A stretch of 64,000 bases of DNA from Notospermus geniculatus (taxonomy: Eukaryota; Nemertea; Pilidiophora; Heteronemertea; Lineidae), in the NCBI GenBank assembly GCA_002633025.1, contig NMRB01001131.1, positions 67,291 to 131,290 on the forward strand, read 5' to 3'. A program made the position numbers and the translations under genes. The stretch's first letter is position 1; each line of letters begins with the position of its first letter. Of the stretch, positions 1-11,100 are shown piece by piece. The notes below the pieces were generated by a model that saw only the letters and a program-made list of their open reading frames with translations, was not told where the DNA came from and ran no database searches.

Positions 1-215
1 TCCAAGTTGATGAAATTCTACAAGACAATGTGCAAGACTGACAGATTATTCATACAATAAACACTGCAAAAAAGTACCACAGCTGTAACAGAAATGTAGA
101 CGCTGAAGCTGCCACATCTTGACAAAAAGTGGAATTCTTTTCATATGTTTGTTTACAAGTTCATGATTATAGGTCGATGACAGTCTCACAAGAGGAACTG
201 ATGAGCTGCAAGCAA
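1..215 (+). repeat. Partial second copy of the ANKRD39 3' end
   Basis: This stretch matches 1549-1758 closely. It begins with the last codons and stop (aagttga) of ANKRD39 and continues through its 3' UTR, with a few substitutions and a short extra piece (about 11 bases near 115-125). Similarity stops just before the AATAAA signal of the intact copy. No N separates it from the intact gene about 280 bp downstream, so it is either a true partial tandem duplicate, whose remainder would lie left of the window, or an unmarked assembly duplication. Confidence 0.8.
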
Positions 216-300
216 TCTAGTAGGGTCTTATGTTTCTAGTATCCAGGGTCTTAGTTTTCTAGAGGTCTTAGGTCTTAGATCTTAGGTCTTTGCTTTCTAG
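216..300. repeat. Short degenerate tandem repeat (ggtcttag units)
   Basis: Several imperfect copies of an aggtcttag-like unit, interspersed with ctttctag, lie between the duplicated 3' tail and the ANKRD39 upstream region. No coding or promoter signal is evident here. Confidence 0.6.
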
Positions 301-498
301 ACACCCCCGATTCAAGCCCGAATCAGCGAAACAACATGGTGGTCAAGATTCTGACATTCTTGATTTTGACATAAAACAGCCCACTTTGTCACTCCGTGGA
401 ATATCGAAATCTCATGATTCGATATGGTCACTAAGGACAGTATGGGGGGAGATTAGATGCCAAGTTTCATTTGAATCGGTTCAGTAGTTTTGGAGAAA

Positions 499-1558
499 AT
501 GGCCGATGAACATGTTTGTGGAAGCCACCATGCCAACCCATCAGTTTCACAAACTCTGGACGAGATGGAATTTGAGAGAGGAATATGGCCTGCTGCTATG
601 GATGGAGACATTCAGAAAGTCAGAAGTCTGCTTCAGAAAGGAACACCAGTGGATGTCACAGACAGTTCTGGTTATACTGCACTGGTTAGTTAGTTAGGCC
701 TATGGGCACGGACTAGGCACTCTGCCCGCCACGGCACTGGTCCATGTGAGCACGCAGTCTCACCCAATAATAGGGCCTATTAGGCCTACTTCTTTAGGCC
801 TAGGCCTATCCTATGCTCAATCAGTGGCACCCACCGCACGCAGTGCAGTGAGTGTTTGTTCAAGTCATGAATGCCAGTTTGCAGCTTTTACTCTTGGAGA
901 ATAGTGAGATTACTCCTTCATTCATCATCATCATTTTTTTTCAGCATTATGCCAGCAGAGGTGGTCATCATGATACATGCACACTTCTGTTAGATTCAGC
1001 TGCCAATGTCAATGCCAAGACAAAGTCGGGTGGGGTGACAGCACTTCATCGAGCTGCCTATTGTGCTCATGTTGATGTTGTGTCACTGTTGCTGAAGAGA
1101 GGAGCCAAACCAGACATGTGTGACAATGATGGGAAGACACCTCTTCATAAGGTTTGTAGAACGACAGACAGAAGATGAAGTGATCAATAGTGACTGCAAA
1201 AAAATCAATCTTGAGCCATTAACACAGCGCGAGTCAGGTTTTCAGGACCATGCTGCCATAATCTGAACTAGGACTGAGGGAAACAGTAGCAGAATACCTT
1301 CATCAATGTTTCCAAAAGAGGAAGTACCAAGGAATAGATCCGACATAACTAGCTCCCTCAGAGTTGAATGGTTCAAGAATCAGTACAGTTTTCTGTGTTC
1401 ACTTTCAGGCAGCTGAAAAAGGCAATCTTGATGTGATAAAGATTCTCCTAACTGCAGCTCCCAGCATGAAATATGTGAAGGACAATAGAGAGAAACAACC
1501 TGTGGACTATGTGCCAGACAGTAGACAGGATTTGAAAACCATTTTAGATCCAAGTTGA
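499..1558 (+). CDS. ANKRD39: Ankyrin repeat domain protein 39 orthologue, three exons
   Basis: Three exons join in frame to give 180 aa: 499-684, 945-1151 and 1409-1558. Donors are gttagt and gtttgt; acceptors are tttttcag and actttcag. The ATG at 499 (MADEHVCG) is chosen because human ANKRD39 has the same layout: a His/Cys-containing start, then a conserved LDEMEFERGIW block, then ankyrin repeats. Typical repeat motifs are visible: GYTAL|HYASRGGH across the first junction, GVTALHRAAYCAHVDVV and GKTPLHKAAEKGNLDVIK across the second. Its length is close to the human protein (about 183 aa). The family is a small, almost all-ankyrin protein with no enzymatic domain and an unsettled cellular role. 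AATAAA lies at 1756-1761. Its 3' end meets IFT80 tail to tail. Assignment is firm at family level. Confidence 0.9.
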
Positions 1559-1755
1559 TGAAATTCTACAGGACAATGTGCAAGACTGACAGATTATTCA
1601 TACAATAAACACTGCAAAAAAGTACCACAGCTGTAACAGAAATGTGGACCCTGAAGCTGCCAAAAAGTGGAATTCTTTTCATATGTTTGTTTACAAGTTC
1701 ATGATTATAGGTCGATGACAGTCTCACAAGAGGAACTGATGAGCTGCAAGCAAGA

Positions 1756-1793
1756 AATAAAGATTTAAGTTTTCAATTTATTCACTATTTATT
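1756..1793. terminator. Facing poly(A) signals of ANKRD39 (+) and IFT80 (-)
   Basis: AATAAA on the plus strand at 1756-1761 would end ANKRD39. On the minus strand AATAAA occurs at 1777-1782 and 1788-1793, about 310 bp beyond the IFT80 stop. Cleavage normally lies 10-30 nt past the signal, so the two mature transcripts should just abut or overlap by a few bases. Confidence 0.6.
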
Positions 1794-2103
1794 GGTTTGA
1801 ACATATCAAATAAACAGCTGAGTGTTCTACAATGAAGAACCAGCCTTGGTAGGTTCCTCCCTTGTATGGAGAACACCAGAGAGCGAAGCACAGAACTCGG
1901 TTTATGGACGGAATTGATTTTGGATGGATACAACGAACTAGGCTTCGTTTTCACACTACTGCCCCAAAAGGTGGAAACCAACTTCAAATTACCTGTTGCA
2001 AATAGTTTTGCCACTGACATTTCAGTAGGCATCTCCACCAAACAACAGGTCACAATCAGACAAAGTCTGTTTTCTCAGGAAGCACAGTTTGAGATTTTCC
2101 TCT

Positions 2104-5100
2104 CTAGTACTTCCTCGCCCCACTTGATATTCTTGTAGCCTCTGATCGATGTGGAGATCGACTTGCAGTACCGGCACCTGAACTCCTTGAGCCCGCATCA
2201 CCAGGACTTGACGTCCGTCCTCCACTGGAGCCACTATCTCCTTGGGCAGATAGACGATGCCCTGCTGACGAACTCGGTGCTGAAGAACTGGGTGCTGTCC
2301 GTCCCTCCGGTCGAGCTGTTGTCCTCTCTGGTCGTTCCCTTTCCTTTTGATATTCAGCTTCAATCTTTGTGTTAATCTTCTCCCAGTCGATTTCAACCTG
2401 AAGTGGAACAAGAGGAAGTGATCAGAAATTGAATACCCGGTATTCTTGGACAGGAAGAGAAATCTGAATTTTCTAACATCTGCAGTCCTGGCTCTCATGA
2501 CTACCCAACAAACAGGCAAAACAAACAAAGCCTCACCCCTTCTGAATACTGTATGAATCTCTTGTTGTTTTCCGTCTTGTCGAAGTCTGTACAAAACTTC
2601 TGTCGGAATGCCAGGACAGTATCTACATGAGTTTTGTGCTTGACTGCCAATTCCAGGGCTCTGAAAAAACAGAGTAGAGTCATTGTAGAGCTCAGAGTGC
2701 AACACAGAGCAGACCCAATTTCTACCTGCCTGTGCCCTTCAACACCAGGGTGCGTTGTGGGAACTGTGGACAAACACAAGAATACCAGGCCAAGGCATGG
2801 GAACTGGGGACTTGTGTGAGGTATGAGAATTGGGGACGGATAAATGAATACAGGATGTCTTGTGGCAGGGTTCGTACACTTCCCCTGAGATTATTTTCAA
2901 GGACATTTCAGGGTAATTAAGCCCCCCTTTTTAAGGGTTTTTCAGGGTAAAACGTAGCGAATTCGATCGCTTTTGTTAAGCAAATTCGGTAAAATTTGCC
3001 GCCATGACATTTTAACACACCACGCGCATGCGCAGGCTTATACTCATCACTTCATTTCTGAACGTAAGATGGCACACGGAGGCTTGAGATTCCTTGGCAG
3101 GAAACCAAGGACAGCATGGTGATTGCCGCGGGGTGGGGGGGGGGGGCTGATAGCGACCTGGGCGGGGTAGAATCTTGAAAAAAAACACAAGTAACTTCTT
3201 CAGTTTAGGGAAGAACGGCAACAAACAAACTTTTCAAAAGCTTTATTCAAAATTTAAGGACTTTTCTGCGGTTTTTAAGGGTAACCTTTGAAATCTAAGG
3301 ACATTTTAGGGTTTTCAAGACCAACTTTTTTTTTCAAGGACATTCCCGGTTTTTAAGGGGGCGTACGAACCCTGTGTAGGAACTGGGGACATACATGAGG
3401 AACCGCAGGGTGAGGTGTGGGAACAGGAGGGCCAGCACACCAGGGTGAGGTGTGGGGAACTAAAGCCACGAGAGGCCTGAGCATATTGTACAATGGCAAT
3501 AAACCTGACCTACCTGTCCCAGTTATACAGTTGTACGTTCATCATGATTGCTCTGAAGACAAGGCCAGATTGCAGGAGGATGCCTTCAGCATCCTGTGGC
3601 TGGCCACAGAAGAGTGCCATCTCAGCATTTCTCGCATCCTTGGAGGGAATTTCCTTGATATGCATAATGTATTGGACCTTATCAGCCTGGAAAATGATAC
3701 GATGCAATGGTCAACTTCAGTCAAATACTGCACCTATTCTTAGAATAGATTCTTCTGATGCAAACCAACACTGAATAAGCCTGATGGCCTTGTGTGCAAA
3801 AATATAGACAAAGTGGCCTTGACTTGGTTTTCTCACCTCATTAATGGCAGCATAGGCTATTTCAGCGGTGTTCAAATCTTTGTTGTATGCAGCCATGGCA
3901 GCCAGACACGCCCACAAGGTGTCATCCTGAAATATGAAGGTGGATTAATCATGACATGGTAGAATACAAGAAGACATCGGTCGATCATTTTCATCAAATA
4001 TACGGTAGAACCTATCATCCAGACACTCAGTATAACGGACATCACAGTTTAGTCTCGAAGTGTCATTTTTATTCATTCTGACCATCATGATTAGGTCACC
4101 TCTCTATCATTGTCTATTAAGTACAGGATCTGTCCTGTTACTATACATTTCAAAACAGATGTGCTTCAAAAAACATGGAAAACAACAAGAAATGGATGGA
4201 GTGCATAGTGAAGCTAAAGTCACAGAAATTACTGTATTTACCGTAAGCCACGCAAAGAGATATTCAGAACTCAAATCCAAGAAGTCTAGAAAAGGGTGAC
4301 TGAGCAACAGTCTTACGTGTTTCCAAGAAATTGGCCCAACCAGCACAAACCAAAAGTGAGAAAATATACACACTGCATGCAAATGATGAATTCAAAAATT
4401 TTCAACCCCACAATGTGTTCAATGAAAATTCAAGCATTTCAATCATTGAACATGTAGAAAAGTGCTGTGAAAACCAAACTGTGTTATTTACCCCAGCGAT
4501 TGAATACCCAGGAACGGAATACATGCGCTGAAATGATTTCAAGAAATACTCTGTGATAGCTTTCTAGCAGGTTGCTTATTTCCAGTTCACAGGTACATAA
4601 CTTTCAATAGGGTCTGTAGCCCTTCAACTCATGGACTGAGAACCCCTTCATGTCAGAGAGACATCAGAATGTAACATTCTATGAATGTGAAATGAATAGA
4701 AGAGAGAAAGCATACTAGCCATAACTGAACACTATCTTCACAACATGGAGATCATATTGACAACATTGGTTCACCTGATGGTCAAATGTTTTCAAGGTGT
4801 AAAGGAGCAATTTGTGAGAAGCTGCCTCGGCGACAGAGTTGAAACGATCTCTGGCTTTCCATCCTGAACAGAGGAACTTTTGACCATGAGATGAGTGCAG
4901 AAAAAGCTTGGCTTTACTCCACTACACTGAGAGCAGGGCTAAAAGCCAACCAGAAACTCCACTACATGTACACCTAGATCTGATTTCACAGCTACGCCAG
5001 TCATTTTACCTTATACCCTGTGTTCTACCGAAAAAGAAATACTGTTAGTGATATTAACTTAGGGAGAATGAAAACCTATAGAAATGAACTGTATAGGGGC

Positions 5101-8100
5101 TGAGTTATAGGGTGTGACAATGGATTACGTGACCCAGGTGCAAGTGCGGTTACAATACATTCTTTCCCTCTGGTTATGGTGAAGACTAACTTGTCATTTT
5201 TGGCGAGTTGTGCCGGGGTACTCAGCCTGGACATTCCTCCCAGGGAGGCACTGTATGCATCAAAGGTCTGCACAGACCATTGCAGAATCAAGCAATTCAT
5301 GATTCCTCTATTCCACAACTGCTGGGATCGGAATATAAACAGGTTAGTCACTGAAGACAGGCTTTATATGGATGATTCAAGGCGTACAGGCCATATTCAG
5401 AAACAATTCCGTTTTCCTTACCTTGCAGAACCGGCACAACCGTACAGCGTCCTCCCACCGCCCACTGTTGATGTATTCATGTAGCATGGTTGGATATGGT
5501 GGAACCCCTGTGCTGATGATGGAACCATCCGCTCGGCGCATCGTCACGTGATTCCCCAGGAAGTTGAGCAAAGTTGGATTTTTACCAAATTCACTGAAAA
5601 ATCATCACCAGTAAGATAGATTACAGATTTTATCATAAATCATTATTAGACAAACAAAATCACATCATTTGCCTCATTATAATTGGCCTTTTTGTCATTG
5701 AGGGCTCACCTTGCATCTTTCTCAAATAATGTCTTCGGCAGCAGATCTTTGTCAACATACACAGCATTAGGATAATACCACACGATGAACTTGCCGTCTG
5801 CCAGGGCCGTCAGCATGTTGGTCGTGTCATTCCAACACAAAGACATGATCATTGTACCTGCAAAGAAGTATGCAGTACTCACTGGAAGGTCGGCTTTCAA
5901 GACTAAAAGGTCAGCTTTTTCGAACATTTCAAGGTCTGAAGATGTGCACTGGATATTAAGTTTTATAAATCAGCACTGTAACAAACTTACTTAATTTGAC
6001 AGACTTTCTTGATGTTCCAAAAACCTTGACAGATGTCAAATACAGATCCCTGTTCTTGTCAATGATGGCTAACCGTCGTTCATGCGGTGGGCCACACTGG
6101 TCCAATGCAATCTCCAATACATCCAGTTTGTGTACAATGGGTTTGCCATCGCCGAGAGTTTTACCAGTGTTGGCGTCAAACAGATGTACGACTGAAATGT
6201 AGTAAATGAGATGAGTTGTTCTAACTGTGGGTTTGAGTCAGAGGAAGACAGGAATCCTTCAGTAATGGAAGGATTAAGGTGCCTCTCCATGTGTGGGTTT
6301 TTCCTTGCGAGTTGGCTTTCTATGGATATCTCAAGCACTGAAAACTATGGACAGTCTTTGGGTTATCGGTCTCAGCATAAGTCGTAATGAAACTTACCTT
6401 GGCAGATCGCCCACTGAGAGCCAACTCACATGAGACATCTCTCACGTGGAGAAGCACCTCAGATTGAACTATGAATAGGCCTTGTTACCTTTTTCATCAG
6501 CCTTGTCCCTGATGGCCACGGTATCATTACTGAGAGCGACCGTTTGAGAGTTGAGGATGTCTGTTCTCATGCCCTGATAACGTGGACTGCAGATCAGCCG
6601 TCCTTCGTAGGAATACACCTGGACACCCACACTGTCCACCAGCAGGAAGTGTCTGAAAGCGAACACGGAACATTAGAATCAAGATCCAGTCATCAAATAC
6701 AGCAGATTAGATTGACAATGGAGCCATTTCTATAACACAGGAGGAAACTTGGGCTCCTGAAGAAATGTTGTGCTATCAATGGGAGTCACCCCTCTATCAC
6801 TAGTAAATTGACTGCTCCTTCTTGAGGTGACAGTCATGTATTGCCAAAGCTTTGACCTGCCATGACTTACTTCTCAGCCTGCATGATGAGTGTTACGTTG
6901 CCTTCTTTCAGGTCAAATATCATTGGTGTGTTCCAGTTTCTTGTGCTGCAAAGGTGTAAGGAAACGTTTGATTCCAAAATGGCTGTGAAACTATGCAGAC
7001 TTCAGTGAATCAAACAGCTGGAACTCCATTGAAGAAATTCCACATTTGACAGTTCAAGCAATCTTATCATTGTCCAAAATCAGCTCCGAAATGATGAAGC
7101 TGGCTCTACATGATACAGAAGTTGGAGATTGAGACTTTCATGCTTACGTGTATACGTAACACTGGGATGCCGTTGTCACCACCAGGTGTTTGAAACCCAT
7201 CGATACCTTGATGATACGATCTCGGAAATCAAGCTTCTCAAGGCCATCATTCATGACATTCTTGACTTGAATGGTTGAGTTGCCTGTCACAGTCACTTCA
7301 AAACCCTTCCATTCTATTCTCCTGAAACAGTTTGGGAACAGAGTGGTGAGTTGAACAACTGACAACTCATGATATTCAGCCCTATTTTTTTGACGTCATT
7401 TTTGTGAATGGGACAGGTTGCGATATGAAGTGTACGCTGGCAGAATATCGTCACTTACCTCTCAATGACTGTGGCAAAGATGACCTGGCCATTCCCACAA
7501 GCGCCGGCCACCTGGGTGCTGTCACCAGACCAAGACAGGTTAAAGATGCTGCCAGTGTTGGGCTTTTCAAGGGCATATGACCACTGCAATAAANCTGAAC
7601 ACTATCTTCACAACATGGAGATCATATTGACAACATTGGTTCACCTGATGGTCAAATGTTTTCAAGGTGTAAAGGAGCAATTTGTGAGAAGCTGCCTCGG
7701 CGACAGAGTTGAAACGATCTCTGGCTTTCCATCCTGAACAGAGGAACTTTTGACCATGAGATGAGTGCAGAAAAAGCTTGGCTTTACTCCACTACACTGA
7801 GAGCAGGGCTAAAAGCCAACCAGAAACTCCACTACATGTACACCTAGGTCTGATTTCACAGCTACGCCAGTCATTTTACCTTATACCCTGTGTTCTACCG
7901 AAAAAGAAATACTGTTAGTGATATTAACTTAGGGAGAATGAAAACCTATAGAAATGAACTGTATAGGGGCTGAGTTATAGGGTGTGACAATGGATTATGT
8001 GACCCAGGTGCAAGTGCGGTTACAATACATTCTTTCCCTCTGGTTATGGTGAAGACTAACTTGTCATTTTTGGCGAGTTGTGCCGGGGTACTCAGCCTGG

Positions 8101-11100
8101 ACATTCCTCCCAGGGAGGCACTGTATGCACCAAAGGTCTGCACAGACCATTGCAGAATCAAGCAATTCATGATTCCTCTATTCCACAACTGCTGGGATCG
8201 GAATATAAACAGGTTAGTCACTGAAGACAGGCTTTATATGGATGATTCAAGGCGTACAGGCCATATTCAGAAACAATTCCGTTTTCCTTACCTTGCAGAA
8301 CCGGCACAACCGTACAGCGTCCTCCCACCGCCCACTGTTGATGTATTCATGTAGCATGGTTGGATACGGTGGAACCCCCGTGCTGATGATGGAACCATCC
8401 GCTCGGCGCATCGTCACGTGATTCCCGAGGAAGTTGAGCAAAGTTGGATTTTTACCAAATTCACTGAAAAATCATCACCAGCAAGAAAAGTTACAGATTT
8501 TATCATACATCATTATTAGAAAACAAAATCACATCATTTGCCTCATTTTTGGCCTTTTTGTCATTGACGGCTCACCTTGCATCTTTCTCAAATAATGTCT
8601 TCGGCAGCAGATCTTTGTCAACATACACAGCATTAGGATAATACCACACGATGAACTTGCCGTCTGCCAGGGCCGTCAGCATGTTGGTCGTGTCATTCCA
8701 ACACAAGGACATGATCATTGTACCTGCAAAGAAGTATGCAGTACTCACTGGAAGGTCGGCTTTCAAGACTAAATGGTCAGCTTTTTTGAACATTTCAAGG
8801 TCTGAAGATGTGCACTGGATATTAAGTTTTATAAATCAGCACTGTAACAAACTTACTTAATTTGACAGACTTTCTTGATGTTCCAAAAACCTTGACAGAT
8901 GTCAAATACAGATCCCTGTTCTTGTCAATGATGGCTAACCGTCGTTCATGTGGTGGGCCACACTGGTCCAATGCAATCTCCAATACATCCAGTTTGTGTA
9001 CAATGGGTTTGCCATCGCCGAGAGTTTTACCAGTGTTGGCGTCGAATAGATGCACAACTGAAATGAGAAGGCGTTTCTAACTGAAGGACACATGGGGGTT
9101 TGAGTTCCAAGTTGGAAATTCTTGAACAATGGAATGACTAAGGCACCTTTCAATGTGAGAACTTGTTCTCACGAGTTGGCTCTCGAAGGGCAACTCAACC
9201 ACAGAAAATGGGCATTCATTTGTGTCATAGGTCTTGGCGTAGGTCGTAATGAAACCAATAATGGTGAATTGCCCATAGAGAACCAACTCACCAGAGAAAT
9301 CTTCCGCATGGAGAAGTGCCTCAGATTGAACTATGAATAGCCCTTGTTACCTTTTTCATCAGCCTTGTCCCTGATGGCCACGGTATCATTACTGAGAGCG
9401 ACCGTTTGTGAGTTGAGAATATCAGTTCTCATGCCCTGATAACGTGGACTGCAGATCAGCCGTCCTTCATAGGAATACACCTGGACACCCACACTGTCCA
9501 CCAGCAGGAAGTGTCTGAAAATGAACACGGAATATTAGAATCAAGATCCAGTCATCAAATACAGCAGATTAGGTTGACAATGGAGCCATTTCTATAACAC
9601 TGGAGGAAACTTGGGCTCCTGAAGAAATGTTGTGCTATCAATGGGAGTCACCCCCTCTATCACTAGTAAATTGACTGCTCCTTCTTGAGGTGACAGTCAT
9701 GTATTGCCAAAGCTTTGACCTGCCATGACTTACTTCTCAGCCTGCATGATGAGTGTTACGTTGCCTTCTTTCAGGTCAAATATCATTGGTGTGTTCCAGT
9801 TTCTTGTGCTGCAAAGGTGTAAGGAAACGTTTGATTCCAAAATGGCTGTGAAACTATGCAGAGACTTCAGTGAATCAAACAGCTGGAACGGAACGAGTTT
9901 AGAATCCCCGATCAGTGCCCAAAAAAAGGTCGTCGATTGACGGAATAAGCCGCATTGTACAATAGGATTTCCATTGTGTGCCATGGAGTAACGTCACTTC
10001 CGATCGGGGATTCTAAACTTTTGCCGCTGAAGAAATTGAAGAAATTCCACATTTGACAGTTAAAAACCAATCTTATCATTGTCCAAAATCAGCTCCGAAA
10101 TGCTGAAGCTGGCTCTACATGATACAGAAGTTGGAGATTGAGACTTTCATACTTACGTGTATACGTAACACTGGGATGCTGTTGTCACCACCAGGTGTTT
10201 GAAACCCATCGATACCTTGATGATACGATCTCGGAAATCAAGCTTCTCAAGGCCATCATTCATGACATTCTTGACTTGAATGGTTGAGTTGCCTGTCACA
10301 GTCACTTCAAAACCCTTCCATTCTATTCTCCTGAAACAGTTTGGGAACAGAGTGGTGAGTTGAACAACTGACAACTAACTCATGATATTCAGCCCTATTT
10401 TTTTGACGTCATTTTTGTGAACGGGACAGGTTGCGATATGAAGTGTACGCTGGCAGAATATCGTCACCTACCTCTCAATGACTGTGGCAAAGATGACCTG
10501 GCCATTCCCACAAGCGCCGGCCACCTGGGTGCTGTCACCAGACCAAGACAGGTTAAAGATGCTGCCAGTGTTGGGCTTTTCAAGGGCATATGACCACTGC
10601 AATAAATGGCGAACAATTTTGGAACAGGTCCAATGCTTGATATGGGACAAATCAGTTTGACATCAAAAGACAGCTTATTTTATCATGATATCACACTCAC
10701 CCCAGCTTTATCACAAAGCCTCAAAGTGTTGTAAGAACCAGCGGCAAACAGATCACCATCGGGGCTCCAACTGACGGAGGTGATAGGGTAGTCATGGGTT
10801 GAACTCACGTACATCACACGACCATAGCTGTCAAAGACTTTGTATCGGCAATCCTCGGCTCCGGAAAGGATGAGGTTGTTGACAGGGTTCCAATCTATTT
10901 TTAGGATTATTCCATCATGTGCTTTCCACTGAAATGTACGGTACAATAAGTAGAAGATAATGGTTCAGCATTTCATAAGAAAACTAGAGTATGCAAGAAA
11001 TCTCAGGCCAGTGGCTTACCACACCCGAGAGTCATGATAATACTTACCATTAAAGGCTTGGCATTGGCTTGTAAGGGTTTCATGACAAGCTGTTTGCCTG

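Larger units (their letters stand above)
7595..10606. repeat. Direct duplication, copy 2 (right of N 7594)
   Basis: Counterpart of 4723-7593. It is longer mainly because of a foldback element at 9896-10019 that is missing from copy 1. It is continuous with the upstream IFT80 exons at 10701 and higher. Confidence 0.95.

Noticed and set aside
2022-2705. 227-aa minus-strand ORF
   Set aside because: It overlaps IFT80 exons 14-15 in a different frame. The spliced IFT80 frame matches the known protein, and this one does not.
4723-7593. True intragenic duplication of IFT80
   Set aside because: Phase-compatible, but the exact coincidence of both copy borders with a single N, repeated at other N positions in the window, favours allelic contig overlap.
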